Origin: Dendronalium phyllosphericum CENA369
GTDB taxonomy: Bacteria > Cyanobacteriota > Cyanobacteriia > Cyanobacteriales > Nostocaceae
DNA length: 48,125 nucleotides
Assembly (NCBI RefSeq): GCF_016056275.1
Contig: NZ_JAECZA010000025.1
Coordinates: 1-48,125, forward strand
Reading direction: 5' to 3'
Shown: positions 35,735 to 45,148 of the stretch, in pieces
Numbering within the stretch: position 1 is the first letter of the stretch
How the letters are laid out: the number at the start of each line of letters is the position of its first letter
Position numbers and translations under genes: made by a program
The notes under the pieces: model-generated
Told to the model about the DNA's origin: nothing
The model's database searches: none
What the model saw: only the letters and a program-made list of their open reading frames with translations

Positions 35735-36274
35735 ATGCGTTATCAATTTTTATCGCTGCGTCAATTCTTAGTTGTAGCAGTTACTAGCTGTTTTTTATTC
35801 TTTAGCGCTCCAGCCTTTGCTGCTGAACGAGTGTTAATAAAGTATAGTGTTTTACGTGAGTCTATTTCACTACAAGAATTATCTACCTTCGCCCAAACTG
35901 GTAAACTTTCAAATAAACTGCTAATTACAATAACTTTGGCGCGACAAGACCCCGATATCATTCGGCAGTATTTGACTACACCAGTAAAAATAAATCCTGT
36001 TGTTTTAGAAAAAGTTTTAAATAGCGAGATTGGTGTCGCTACATTAGACCGATTAAGTCAAGTTGTTCATCCACCGTCTCAAAGAGGAGATCGGCAGGCT
36101 TTGCGCTCTGCTTTTGTAGCTTCTGCGAGTCAAGATCGGCAAATCACGCTGTTAGAGATAATTCAAAATTATCCCACCGCAGAAGTGGAAATTGAAGGAG
36201 ACCGCTTAGAGGATGCCTACCGTCAACTGCGTCGCTTGCAAGACAGTTTGCAAGATATTCTCAGCCCTCAATAA
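35735..36274 (+). CDS. Stand-alone DUF1400 secreted protein
   Basis: A 179-residue protein with a signal peptide (VVAVTSCFLFFSAPAFAAE) followed by a complete DUF1400 domain (ERVLIKYSVLRESISLQELS, FAQTGKLS, NPVVLEKVLNSEIGVATLD, DRQALRSAFV, LLEIIQNYPTAEVEI). In most cyanobacterial proteins DUF1400 is the N-terminal part of an alpha/beta hydrolase; here the hydrolase domain is absent and the frame stops soon after the domain. It overlaps the next minus-strand gene by 7 bp at its 3' end. Confidence 0.88.
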   Translation: MRYQFLSLRQFLVVAVTSCFLFFSAPAFAAERVLIKYSVLRESISLQELSTFAQTGKLSNKLLITITLARQDPDIIRQYLTTPVKINPVVLEKVLNSEIGVATLDRLSQVVHPPSQRGDRQALRSAFVASASQDRQITLLEIIQNYPTAEVEIEGDRLEDAYRQLRRLQDSLQDILSPQ

Positions 36275-36465
36275 GCTAAGGTTTCTAGGGTTTCTCGCAA
36301 ATAGCGCTGTACCTGCTGTTCTAGACGCAGTTCTTGCAATTGAGCAGTGCCTTCTAACTGCCAGCGCTGGAAACCAGAACTAGCAGCGATCGCATCTTGA
36401 AGATTGTCCCAGATTTCAGTATCACGAGAAAATTGGCGATCGCTAGCAGCTGTAATTTTAGCCAT
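36268..36465 (-). CDS. Small helical protein of unknown function
   Basis: A 65-residue protein, MAKITAASDRQFSRDTEIWD, then LQDAIAASSGFQRW and LEQQVQRYLRETLETLAY. It is helical with a central Trp pair and no membrane or signal features. It starts 6 bp after the membrane-protein gene, so it is probably the last gene of the rimP-infB operon. Family not recognised. Confidence 0.75.
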   Translation of the reverse strand: MAKITAASDRQFSRDTEIWDNLQDAIAASSGFQRWQLEGTAQLQELRLEQQVQRYLRETLETLAY

Positions 36466-36471
36466 AGTTTC

Positions 36472-37083
36472 TCATTCCTCAGTTTCAACTTTAACAGTCC
36501 GTTGGGGCAAGATGTGATTCACCCGCACCCCTAATATCGTAAAATCCTGCTTAATCTTCTCTAAAGATAATGGTTCTAGAGCAGCAAATTCTGTCTCTTT
36601 TGTCACTAAAATCCGCATGACGCTCACGGGAATTTGTAGAAACAGATTGCTTGCTAAAAAAGTTAAACCAGCTAGGAGTAAAGCTAGGCTACGCCATTGG
36701 GGCAAAAAACTTCCTACATTGATGACCCGTGGAGCAATTTGATAAAGTTGCCACAGCATCCCAATAGATAATATTGCTGCCACTAAGGCTAATAAGCGAT
36801 TTATTTTTGTATTAATTAAGCAAAGAATTTTTCGTTGCTGCTCAGTCAGATTTTCTGGCTTGAGCGCTACTCCCAAGATAGCAAATATGTAAAAAGGACG
36901 ACGCAATTGCATCCATAGCAGTGGTACAACACCAACGGTTGCCACGAGGCATATCTCCATCCATACTGGCAAAACTGGCTTGCCCACGGACAGAAACAAT
37001 AAACACATTACCAATAGAATTGGTAAAGTCGCTAATCCAGCGACATGAATCCACAAAATTGGTTCAGAGCGAAATGAGCGCAT
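36472..37083 (-). CDS. Low-complexity-tail type membrane protein
   Basis: A 203-residue membrane protein with four hydrophobic segments (about 9-32, 42-60, 93-113, 128-150). It opens MRSFRSEPILWIHVAGLATL, a pattern I recall from the cyanobacterial family called low-complexity tail membrane protein. The tail here is short and acidic (VKVETEE). It lies downstream of infB on the same strand; the 172-bp spacer has a heptamer array. Function is unknown. Confidence 0.75.
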   Translation of the reverse strand: MRSFRSEPILWIHVAGLATLPILLVMCLLFLSVGKPVLPVWMEICLVATVGVVPLLWMQLRRPFYIFAILGVALKPENLTEQQRKILCLINTKINRLLALVAAILSIGMLWQLYQIAPRVINVGSFLPQWRSLALLLAGLTFLASNLFLQIPVSVMRILVTKETEFAALEPLSLEKIKQDFTILGVRVNHILPQRTVKVETEE

Positions 37084-37090
37084 ATAGTGA

Positions 37091-37125
37091 GTGCTGAGTG
37101 CTGAGTGCTGAGTGCTGAGTGCTGA
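37091..37125. repeat. Heptamer tandem repeat (GTGCTGA)5
   Basis: Five perfect copies of GTGCTGA, 35 nt, follow GTGA. This is a classical STRR and sits between infB and the membrane-protein gene. The neighbouring 37196-37240 segment carries the inverse of the GGTCTTGGGG repeat seen at 24268 and 35466. Confidence 0.85.
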
Positions 37126-37255
37126 GTTTTAAGTTTTTAATTTTGAGCGGTATTTAATTAACTCAATACTTTTAAACTTTTACTCAGCAACGCCACTTGC
37201 TCCCTGTGGGGAAATCCCAAGACCCCAGTGGCTCCTCAGCACGTTTTACCCACCA

Positions 37256-40200
37256 CTATTTTGTGAGTGTGAGAGTACGACGCTTAGTTACCATCTGATA
37301 GGCTTCAATGATGTCACCTTCAGCCCAGTCATGAAATTTATCAACGCCAATACCGCATTCATAACCGGCATTGACTTCACGGGCATCTTCTTTCATCCGT
37401 TTGAGGGAATCAAGAACACCTTCATAAATCACTTTACCGTTACGACGTACCCGCAGTTTGCAGTTACGAATTAGCTTACCAGATAGAACGTAGCAACCAG
37501 CAACCGCACCCCGACCGACTGGGAAGACGGCACGGACTTCGGTTTGTCCCAAAGGTTCTTCTACTAACTCTGGTTCTAAGAGACCTTCCAAGGCTCCTTG
37601 GATATCTTCTAGAAGTTTGTAGATGATGTTGTATTCTCTTACATCCACACCAGCTTCGTCAGCAGCTTGTCTGGCTCCACTGGCGTAGGTGGTGTTGAAA
37701 CCAATGATTACAGCATTACTAGCAGATGCTAAGTCGATATCTGTCTCGGTAATTTCTCCAGCAGTAGCCAACAGCATCCGAATTTGGACTTCGTTTTGGG
37801 GGATTTGCTTGAGCGCTCCCACAATGGCTTCCACGGAACCTTGCACGTCTGCTTTTAAGATCAAGTTGAGTTCTTTCAACTCGCCTTCTTGTGCTTGTGC
37901 CGAGAGGGTTGTGAGGGTGACGCGTCCTTGTAATAGACGAGATAGGCGTTGTTTGTCGGCGCGATCGCCTGCTAGGGATCGTGCTTCTTTTTCGTTCTCG
38001 AAGACCTCGAAATCGTCGCCTGCTGCTGGGACATCGCTTAAGCCCAGCACCTCGACTGCAAAGGAAGGAGAAGCAATATCTACTCTTTTGCCTCTGTCAT
38101 CGACCATCGCCCGGACTTTACCAAATGCTGAGCCAGCTACTAGCATGTCTCCCACATGGAGAGTGCCATTCTGAATGAGTAAGGTAGCAACAGCTCCTTT
38201 GGCTTTATCCAGATGTGCTTCAATTACAGTTCCTTTGGCAACCCGATCCGGGTTAGCTGAGAGTTCTCCTACTTCTGCTACTAGCAGAATCATTTCTAGG
38301 AGGGTATCTAGGTTTTCACCTTTGATCGCGCTCACGGGAACCATAATTGTCTCACCACCCCATTCTTCTGGTGTGAGACCGTATTGGGTGAGTTCTTGTT
38401 TGACGCGATCGGGTTGTGCCCCTTCTTTGTCAATTTTGTTAATGGCTACAACAATCGGCACTTCGGCAGCTTGAGCGTGACTAATGGCTTCAATAGTTTG
38501 GGGACGCACACCATCATCAGCAGCCACTACCAAAACGGCAATGTCTGTCACCCTTGCTCCTCGTGCCCGCATTGCGGTGAAGGCTTCGTGACCAGGTGTA
38601 TCCAAGAATACTATCTGCTGTTTCTTACCCTCATGTTCGATGTCCACATGATAAGCACCAATGTGCTGGGTAATACCACCAGCCTCGCCCGCTGCAACTT
38701 TAGTTTTGCGAATCGAGTCAAGCAGAGTAGTCTTACCATGGTCTACGTGACCCATAATCGTCACTACTGGCGGACGGCGATGGAGATTTTCCAGGTCGGC
38801 CACATCAATCATTTCAGTGACTTTGCGGGCTTCTGCTTCGGGTTCAGCCGTTTCGACTTCGATTTCTAGCTCTTTGCCTACCAAGGTAATTGTCGGAATA
38901 TCCAGATTTTGGGTGATACTCACCGCCATACCTTTCATGAACAGGATTTTTACAATCTCTGTATCGGCAACAGCCAAAAGTTCAGCTAGTTCTTGGACTG
39001 TCATTGGCCCTGTCACCACAACTTTTTCTGGTCGCTCGCGTTTTGTTTCTGCTTCTTGGCGACGATTTTGGTCGCGGCTAGAACTAGTTCTCTTACTTCT
39101 AGCTGTTGTTGGGGCAGTTGCAAGCGCTGTGGCTGCTGTTTGTGCGGGACGAGTCGCCTTGGGTTTGGGAGGACGAGCTATAGAAAGGCTAACCTGAACG
39201 GTTGCTGGTGAATCTGGATCTTCATCATCAAGGAGATCGTCTTCTTCAAAATCGTCATCGAGGATCGGCTTGACTCGCTTGCCTTTAACAGCTCCCTTGC
39301 CAGCTTTTTCTTTGACTTCCTCAATGATTTCCTCTTCTTGCCACTTTTTACCACCTTTAGCTATGCGAGGTGGTGTTGGGCGTTTGAGATCGAGGAGATC
39401 GGGTGCGGTCGCATCATCTCCACCATCTGCTTTTCCCGATCCTCCGGGAGTCGCTCTGGGTGGAGTAGCAATCGGCATGGCTGCTACTGCTTCCGATGGG
39501 CGTACTGGTCTTGTCGGTCTTTGTCCATCTCCTAATGGAGCTGTTCCAGGAGGCCTATTCCCTCTTTGCTCCGGCTTCATTGGCGACGGAGTGGGACGAG
39601 CCTGTTTTTGAACTGGGGCTTGTGGTGTTTCCGTCTGCGTCGGTTTACCCACTTTGGGCTTAATGCTGTCGCGTTCGTCTTCGACGCGCTGTTGCCGTTC
39701 GCGTTTGAGAATTGGTTTTTCTGCCGGACTTTCCCGATCGCTTACTATGTAAGTTTTTTCCGCCGCAGGTCTTGCGGGTGGAGAAACCAGCTGTGGTTTC
39801 GGGGGTTTTTCCGGTTTTGGTCTGGGTGTAACTACTTTTTCTGGTTTTTGTACTGCTATTGTTTCCGGTATCTGTTCCGTTACCTGTGTTTGGGGCATTT
39901 GTTCTGCCTCTGTTACAGCGGGTTCTGGGGAATTCTCAGATTGATTCCGGGGTACAGGTCGAGTTGGTGCCGTCGGCTTCATGGGCGAGACAGGTGTAGC
40001 GAAGGGCCGTGGAGGTGCAGGAGAATTAACTTCAGAAGAAGCAACTTGATTGTCGGTAGCAACTGACGCCTCTGGGGCGTTGGAGGTAGAATTTCTCAAT
40101 ATTTTGGGCTTGCGAATTTCCAAAATTTGTTGTTTGTGAGGTGGTGCAGGTCGGTTGCGAGAGCCAGTTTGTGGTGAATTTGGTTTATGACTGGATGAAC

Positions 40201-40399
40201 CTAGTTCCTTTTTTGGCATCACATTCGTAGATGCCAGTTTTTCGGCAGCTGTCCGGATACGTTCTGCTTCCGATTCTGAAATTGTGCTGCTATGGCTTTT
40301 GACCGCAATATTGAGCTGGTCGCAAATTGCTAATAGCTCTTTGTTATCCAAATTCAATTCCTTTGATAATTCGTAGATTCTAACTTTGCCGTTGTTCAT
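37256..40399 (-). CDS. infB: Translation initiation factor IF-2
   Basis: IF-2 is the GTPase that brings initiator tRNA to the 30S subunit and promotes subunit joining. The 1047-residue product has an N-terminal IF2_N domain ([20 protein letters not shown]), a long Pro/Lys/Arg-rich low-complexity region (about 60-450) characteristic of cyanobacteria, a second IF2_N-like domain, and the G domain: GHVDHGKT (550-557), [14 protein letters not shown]. Domains II, III and the tRNA-binding C domain follow, ending [10 protein letters not shown]. It is preceded by a 452-bp spacer and belongs to the rimP-nusA-ylxR-infB operon. Confidence 0.97.
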   Translation of the reverse strand: MNNGKVRIYELSKELNLDNKELLAICDQLNIAVKSHSSTISESEAERIRTAAEKLASTNVMPKKELGSSSHKPNSPQTGSRNRPAPPHKQQILEIRKPKILRNSTSNAPEASVATDNQVASSEVNSPAPPRPFATPVSPMKPTAPTRPVPRNQSENSPEPAVTEAEQMPQTQVTEQIPETIAVQKPEKVVTPRPKPEKPPKPQLVSPPARPAAEKTYIVSDRESPAEKPILKRERQQRVEDERDSIKPKVGKPTQTETPQAPVQKQARPTPSPMKPEQRGNRPPGTAPLGDGQRPTRPVRPSEAVAAMPIATPPRATPGGSGKADGGDDATAPDLLDLKRPTPPRIAKGGKKWQEEEIIEEVKEKAGKGAVKGKRVKPILDDDFEEDDLLDDEDPDSPATVQVSLSIARPPKPKATRPAQTAATALATAPTTARSKRTSSSRDQNRRQEAETKRERPEKVVVTGPMTVQELAELLAVADTEIVKILFMKGMAVSITQNLDIPTITLVGKELEIEVETAEPEAEARKVTEMIDVADLENLHRRPPVVTIMGHVDHGKTTLLDSIRKTKVAAGEAGGITQHIGAYHVDIEHEGKKQQIVFLDTPGHEAFTAMRARGARVTDIAVLVVAADDGVRPQTIEAISHAQAAEVPIVVAINKIDKEGAQPDRVKQELTQYGLTPEEWGGETIMVPVSAIKGENLDTLLEMILLVAEVGELSANPDRVAKGTVIEAHLDKAKGAVATLLIQNGTLHVGDMLVAGSAFGKVRAMVDDRGKRVDIASPSFAVEVLGLSDVPAAGDDFEVFENEKEARSLAGDRADKQRLSRLLQGRVTLTTLSAQAQEGELKELNLILKADVQGSVEAIVGALKQIPQNEVQIRMLLATAGEITETDIDLASASNAVIIGFNTTYASGARQAADEAGVDVREYNIIYKLLEDIQGALEGLLEPELVEEPLGQTEVRAVFPVGRGAVAGCYVLSGKLIRNCKLRVRRNGKVIYEGVLDSLKRMKEDAREVNAGYECGIGVDKFHDWAEGDIIEAYQMVTKRRTLTLTK

Positions 40400-40851
40400 C
40401 CACTCTTCCCCTTTAATTTACAGTTTTTTTGTGGATGGTTGCCTGGGAGTGCGACATCTCCATCCTTTGATTACTGTTTTTAGGTTGCCGTTAAGATTTT
40501 GCCGGTGCCTCCAATCAGGAAAGAGAGATGTTTCGGTTTAATGCTGGCTCCACCAAGAGTGATGGTTGCCGAACTGCGCCTGAGCGCTACCAGGTTGCCA
40601 TTCTGTAGTTTCTTGTTTTGCTGATTCTGAGTTTTCCACAACACAATCGAGTGAAAATTGGAGGGAGTATTGCTTTGCCTCTCTTTTTTTGAAAGAGCCG
40701 CTTGCTAACTACACCCATTTACTATTTTGACATTAACCATAACAATTGCAGAGGCTGCGATTATAGCGCGATTAGTTCGGCTTTTGGCACATATCCTCTG
40801 GGGATTACCGCCACCAAGTTGTTCAACTTAATTTTATTTTGGGGTATTGTT
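40400..40851. other. Long leader spacer between ylxR and infB
   Basis: A gap of 452 bp inside an otherwise gene-dense operon. On the minus strand there is a possible -10 box TATAAT (40765-40760) and short stems such as CTCTTTC-AAAAA-type (about 40680-40700). The final part before infB contains GGGGAAGAG as ribosome binding site. No gene is seen. Confidence 0.5.
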
Positions 40852-41097
40852 TTAGGCTAGACGTTGCCACAAATCTTGGTACAGTGTTTCTGGCACTGAC
40901 GCATGTAGCGATCGCCCTAGTCGATTTTTTTTCTGAGCTGTTTGTAGGCAGCTTAATTGGGGACAGATATAGGCAGAACGCCCCATGCCCCGATCTAATT
41001 GTACCTTTCCTTCAGGAAAGACGCGGACAATCCGCCAAAAGTCTTCTTTAGGACTGACTTTGCGGCAACTAATACAGCGCCGATAATTCGGTTTCAT
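40852..41097 (-). CDS. ylxR: YlxR/RnpM family protein (DUF448)
   Basis: An 81-residue basic protein with the YlxR signature: RRCISCRKVSPKEDFWRIVR near the N-terminus, GRGAYICP-like segment (RGMGRSAYICPQLSCL) and AQKKNRLGRSL. YlxR proteins bind RNA; the Bacillus homologue modulates RNase P. It sits between nusA and infB, the conserved position in many bacteria. The cysteines C8, C11, C45 and C50 could bind metal. Confidence 0.92.
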   Translation of the reverse strand: MKPNYRRCISCRKVSPKEDFWRIVRVFPEGKVQLDRGMGRSAYICPQLSCLQTAQKKNRLGRSLHASVPETLYQDLWQRLA

Positions 41098-41251
41098 TGG
41101 TCTTTAATGACCCCAGGTTAGCATTTTGGTTGGGAAAATCAAGTTGGCGATGCCAATCTTTATTTCTACTAAACCAATTATTCTCAATCCTAAATAATCA
41201 TTAAGACTAGTATTGAGATTAATTTTACCGGAACTTCAGGCAGCTAAGAAG

Positions 41252-42529
41252 TTACTCATCATCGCTAGGCTCAAAAGATTCTTCTTCTAAATCTTGTTGA
41301 TTGTCATCTTCATATTCTAGTTCCTCTTGCTCAATCTCATCTTCCTCTAGTTGATATTTAGCACGAGCAGCGGCGAACTTGGCATCTTCTCCAGCATGAT
41401 CGTATTTAGCTTTGTCTTTGATGTCAATTTTCCAACCGGTCAATCGCGCTGCTAAACGGACATTTTGTCCTTCTTTACCAATTGCTAAACTGAGTTGATC
41501 TTCTGCTACTAGTACGTGAGTTTGTCGTGTTTCCGGGTCCATGAGACGCACCTCATCCACCCGTGCAGGACTTAAAGCGTTAGCAATATATGTTGCTGGG
41601 TCTGGAGACCAGCGAATCACATCTATTTTTTCACCGCGTAATTCGTTGACTACTACTTGAATGCGCGATCCCCTAGCTCCAATACAAGCACCAACAGGGT
41701 CTACATCGCGTTCTAGGGTATCTACAGCAATTTTTGTTCGGGGGCCAACATAACGCGAAGGAGGATTGGCTTCCCGTGCAACGGCAACAATTCGTACCAC
41801 TTCATCTTCGATTTCTGGCACTTCGTTGGCAAATAAATAAACTACCAAACCTGCATCAGCTCGAGATACTAATAACTGCGGCCCTCGTTGTTGACCTTGA
41901 GAAACTTTCTTAAGATATACCTTGAATGTGGCATTTGCCCGATAATTGTCGTTGGGCAATTGTTCTCGCTTTGGTAATTCCGCTTCCACTTCTGGCTGAC
42001 CAAAGCCGCTACTTACTGCCAAAATGACTGATTGTCTTTCAAACCGCAGTACCCTTGCTTGCAGTACTGTACTTTCCAAATCTTGGAACTCTTCTTGTAC
42101 CATTTGGCGTTGTTGATCCCGAAGTTTTTGCGCCAGTACTTGCTTGGTTTGCATCGCCGCCATCCGCCCAAATTCACCTTGGTCGGGAGTGACATCTAAA
42201 ACTACAGAATCTCCCAATTGTGCTTCGGGAGCGACTTGTTGTACTTCATCTAGGGAAATTTGATGGTCGGAGTTGTTGACTTCTTCAACAATAGTTTTGG
42301 TAGAAAGAACGCGAAAACCTTCTTCATCAATGTCAAGTTCTACTTCAAAATTATCAAAGTAATCTTCTTCAAACTGTTTTCGCTCCAAGTTTTGGGCGCG
42401 ACGATATCTTTCGTAACCTTTCAAAAGTGCTTCTCTAATCGCTGATTGAACTGCTAGACGAGGTAAATTACGTTCCCGACTTATACTTTCAATTAATTCT
42501 TTTAATCCTGGTAAAGTAACCATTGACAT
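41252..42529 (-). CDS. nusA: Transcription termination/antitermination protein NusA
   Basis: NusA binds RNA polymerase and modulates pausing, termination and antitermination. The 425-residue product has the N-terminal polymerase-binding domain (about 1-130), an S1 domain with GQPEVEAELPKREQ (about 135-200), and two KH domains (VGACIGARGSRIQVVV; LAIGKEGQNVRLAARLTGWK). It lacks the C-terminal AR repeats of E. coli NusA and ends in an acidic tail (about 385-425), as in other cyanobacteria. The rimP stop is 253 bp upstream across a repeat-rich spacer. Confidence 0.96.
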   Translation of the reverse strand: MSMVTLPGLKELIESISRERNLPRLAVQSAIREALLKGYERYRRAQNLERKQFEEDYFDNFEVELDIDEEGFRVLSTKTIVEEVNNSDHQISLDEVQQVAPEAQLGDSVVLDVTPDQGEFGRMAAMQTKQVLAQKLRDQQRQMVQEEFQDLESTVLQARVLRFERQSVILAVSSGFGQPEVEAELPKREQLPNDNYRANATFKVYLKKVSQGQQRGPQLLVSRADAGLVVYLFANEVPEIEDEVVRIVAVAREANPPSRYVGPRTKIAVDTLERDVDPVGACIGARGSRIQVVVNELRGEKIDVIRWSPDPATYIANALSPARVDEVRLMDPETRQTHVLVAEDQLSLAIGKEGQNVRLAARLTGWKIDIKDKAKYDHAGEDAKFAAARAKYQLEEDEIEQEELEYEDDNQQDLEEESFEPSDDE

Positions 42530-42540
42530 AAGCGTTCTCC

Positions 42541-42781
42541 TTAAATTTTATTTAGGCATCCAGCAAAATTTAAAAGTTAGGAGTTGAGAGTCGAAAGTCA
42601 AGAGTTAGGAGTCAGGAGTTAGGAGTTTTAAATCTAAAATTTAAAACCCAAAACTCAAAACTTCATAATTAACTCTTAACTCTTGTACAGACGCGTAGAC
42701 GCTCTGACGAGCGGCTTCTCGTAAGAGTATAATCGCGTCTCTACTCTTAACTCTTAACTTTGAACTCCTAACTCTCAACTC
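42541..42781. repeat. Repeat-rich spacer between rimP and nusA
   Basis: Interspersed short repeats AGTTAGGAGT, AGTCAGGAGT (about 42585-42625) and TTAACTCTTAACTC (about 42670-42780), plus a degenerate copy of the ACGCG...AATCGCGTCTCTA element (42682-42745). No gene is present, and the operon reads through it. Confidence 0.6.
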
Positions 42782-43243
42782 TTACCGTCGCTCATCTAGC
42801 TGCACCCTAGTGATTAGGGAGCGCTTAATTTCAACTACACGTCCTTTTTGATTTAAATAAACTGCTGTCTCATCCCGGCGAATCAACTGACCAGTCCACT
42901 CTTGTTGTCCGTCGTAGGGTGGTGAAGTGGAGATAATTACAGGAAATCCTTTAAAGGAAATAAACTCCCTGTCGGTTACTAGTTGCCGCGAAATACCAGG
43001 ACTAGACACTTCCAAGACATAAGCATCTGGAATAATCTCCGCCGCATCTAAGGTAGCTTCCAAAGCACGGCTCATTTTCTCACAATCATCTAACCCAGTA
43101 TCCTGCTGCGGATTGCGAATATCTACCCGCAATACTGGTGGACGTTGGTTAGTGTGAAAAACTATGCCAACGACTTCTAACCCCAGTTCTTCTGCTACTG
43201 GTGTCGCCAAATCGATAATTTGTGGGACTAAAGGATGAGTCAT
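42782..43243 (-). CDS. rimP: Ribosome maturation factor RimP
   Basis: RimP assists 30S subunit maturation. The 153-residue product (start ATG 43243, [20 protein letters not shown]) shows the two-domain RimP pattern: [50 protein letters not shown], then the C-terminal SH3-like domain ([18 protein letters not shown]). Frame continues upstream to 43279 through a terminator hairpin, so I reject that longer start. It heads the rimP-nusA-ylxR-infB operon. Confidence 0.94.
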   Translation of the reverse strand: MTHPLVPQIIDLATPVAEELGLEVVGIVFHTNQRPPVLRVDIRNPQQDTGLDDCEKMSRALEATLDAAEIIPDAYVLEVSSPGISRQLVTDREFISFKGFPVIISTSPPYDGQQEWTGQLIRRDETAVYLNQKGRVVEIKRSLITRVQLDERR

Positions 43244-43256
43244 GTGAGAAATCAAT

Positions 43257-43282
43257 AAAAAAAGTGGGCATCGACCCACTTC
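43257..43282 (-). terminator. Attenuator-like hairpin just before rimP
   Basis: On the minus strand AAGTGGG-TCGATG-CCCACTT is followed by TTTTATTGAT, ending 14 nt before the rimP ATG. The site is too close to the start for a promoter to lie between, so it likely acts within the rimP leader. Upstream lie CGAACC-N7-GGTTCG (about 43318-43337) and CTTC-TTG-GAAG stems. Confidence 0.65.
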
Positions 43283-43368
43283 CTGCGATAAGGATATCTT
43301 CCAAGAAGCCTTGTAACGAACCTAATGTTGGTTCGCCTCTAATTTGAGTTTAGCGCATTTCTTTAATT

Positions 43369-43396
43369 GTCAGTAGTCAGTAGTCAGTTGTCAGCA
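43369..43396. repeat. Heptamer tandem repeat GTCAGTA/T
   Basis: Four heptamers (GTCAGTA, GTCAGTA, GTCAGTT, GTCAGCA) lie upstream of rimP. Confidence 0.75.
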
Positions 43397-43452
43397 GGCA
43401 GAAGTAGTTATTATTTCTCCCTTGCTCCCTTGTTTCCTCCTGCTTCTGCTTT

Positions 43453-44901
43453 TTATCTTTCCCTTGTTTTGGAAAGAGCAGTATTTTTGTCTACCGATGG
43501 CTGAACGGGTGCTTTTTGTCTTAGCTGTCTGGTTTGCTCGACAATTTGCTCTATGTCTTCTTCGGACAAACGCTGGACGTAGTTAATCTTGACTTCTTCT
43601 AAGAAATCAGATAGCAAGCTCTGAATTTCTAAGAGTACGTGTTTTTTCTGTACTTCTGCGCCTAAAGCTTTGCTGAACTGTTGCACCAGTTGATTGAAAA
43701 GTTTTGCGCCTGTGGGATCTTCAACAGCATTGACTAAAGCATTATATAGGTTAGTTGTCAGTTGAGTTGCTAGCTGTTCGCTAAACTGAGTTTGTACTCC
43801 TCCTATACCAGGTAAATTCTGGAGGTTGCGGTAAATGGGGACTTGCTCGAACACTGTGGCGATATTGTGGCGTAACAAAGCAATAATTTCTGGTTTAATT
43901 TGAGGTAGAACTTGATAGACTACGGCTTGCACGAATATACCAGCGATCGCTTCTAATTCGTTGACATTATTAATATCTATGTAAGGACGCAGGTTTTGTT
44001 GTTGCGACAACCAGCGCGTTATGTCACCCCGCTCAATTGAACCCTGGATTTGATTAATTACTCTCACTACAACAATTTGTGTGAGTTCTTCCGCAAAATT
44101 TGCGACAAATGCTTGATTGATTTGCCGTCGTAATGGCTGAAGATTGATTAAGCGTGCTTGGTCGAGACGAATTAATACAGGTATAACTCGCAACCAGCGC
44201 AAAAAAGGTAGCAACAAAAATAAGTCGTACCAGCGCCACAAAACTGCATTTAACCAATTCATGCTCGGATGGCGACGCTGGATATAAAAAGAACGCGCTA
44301 GTAACTCAATACCAAATAAAAGCACAAATGGTAAGTCGATTAACCAAAAAGAATCGAGAAATTCGCCATTTTCCCCAATTTTACGGTAGTAGTTGGTAGC
44401 AATTAAAGGTTTAATTTTCTGGTTAAAAAAATTAATTTCTTGCAGCCAGCCTTTTTGAGATAAATAATTTTGACTCCAAAATGTAGCAAATGCAACTTTT
44501 GCCGATTCTTGATTGGTGCGATCGCGCATCCGATTTTTGATTTTTTCTAGAGTACCACTCTTATCTGCTGCTGCAAAAGGATTGCCATCAATCATATCTC
44601 TGCTAAGACGACGGATTTCTTCTATCTGAGTGTTAACCTGTGCTGATGTTAACCCTGTCTGACTTACTTGTTCTTCTAATGCCTTTACTTTTTCGAGATA
44701 GTTGTTTGTTTCTCTATTGGGTTCAATGCCCTTAATTGGGTCATAAATTTGGGTAATTTCGGGCATTCTTCGCAAGTAGAAATCTCGCAATGGCACGTAA
44801 CTCAAATTAAACAAAACCAAACACAAATTTACTGTGGCAATTATTGCCATTAATCTCTCGAAATATAGGTTTCGCTGTTTTATAGGTTTTTGTTTAGTCA
44901 T
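43453..44901 (-). CDS. Multi-domain membrane protein of unknown function
   Basis: A 482-residue protein starting at ATG 44901 (MTKQKPIKQRNLYFERLMAI). It has a first membrane helix (about 18-38), an extracytoplasmic or cytosolic coiled region (about 55-180; NNYLEKVKALEEQVSQTGL), a second membrane pair (FWLIDLPFVLLFGIELLARS; WYDLFLLLPFLRWLRVIPVL), and a long helical C-terminal part (about 260-480) ending in a charged tail. I do not recognise the family. It is upstream of rimP on the same strand; 170 bp and a terminator-like hairpin separate them. Confidence 0.8.
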   Translation of the reverse strand: MTKQKPIKQRNLYFERLMAIIATVNLCLVLFNLSYVPLRDFYLRRMPEITQIYDPIKGIEPNRETNNYLEKVKALEEQVSQTGLTSAQVNTQIEEIRRLSRDMIDGNPFAAADKSGTLEKIKNRMRDRTNQESAKVAFATFWSQNYLSQKGWLQEINFFNQKIKPLIATNYYRKIGENGEFLDSFWLIDLPFVLLFGIELLARSFYIQRRHPSMNWLNAVLWRWYDLFLLLPFLRWLRVIPVLIRLDQARLINLQPLRRQINQAFVANFAEELTQIVVVRVINQIQGSIERGDITRWLSQQQNLRPYIDINNVNELEAIAGIFVQAVVYQVLPQIKPEIIALLRHNIATVFEQVPIYRNLQNLPGIGGVQTQFSEQLATQLTTNLYNALVNAVEDPTGAKLFNQLVQQFSKALGAEVQKKHVLLEIQSLLSDFLEEVKINYVQRLSEEDIEQIVEQTRQLRQKAPVQPSVDKNTALSKTRER

Positions 44902-45148
44902 TTTTAGTTTTGAATTATACACATTTGCATAGAGCTTTCAGTTTTTCTATCTCATTACTACTATTTAAGTCAAGATATTTCTGTAGGTAGATGCCAAAAA
45001 TTGGTATTCTAATGCTAGTTACATTTAATCAATCGTGTTCCAATTAATCAAAAATCATGAATAATTGAGACAAAAACTTTAAAGAAACGTAAAATGCACC
45101 TGTTAAACTAATATATTCTGCTGATTCATCCCGAAGGAGTTTTCGATT

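Noticed and set aside
37091-37125. Possible CRISPR-like array
   Set aside because: Contiguous 7-nt units without spacers; it is a simple tandem repeat.
37689-40066. Several long plus-strand open frames inside infB
   Set aside because: They lie antisense to the well-supported IF-2 gene, have low-complexity compositions, and follow from its GC-biased low-complexity codons.
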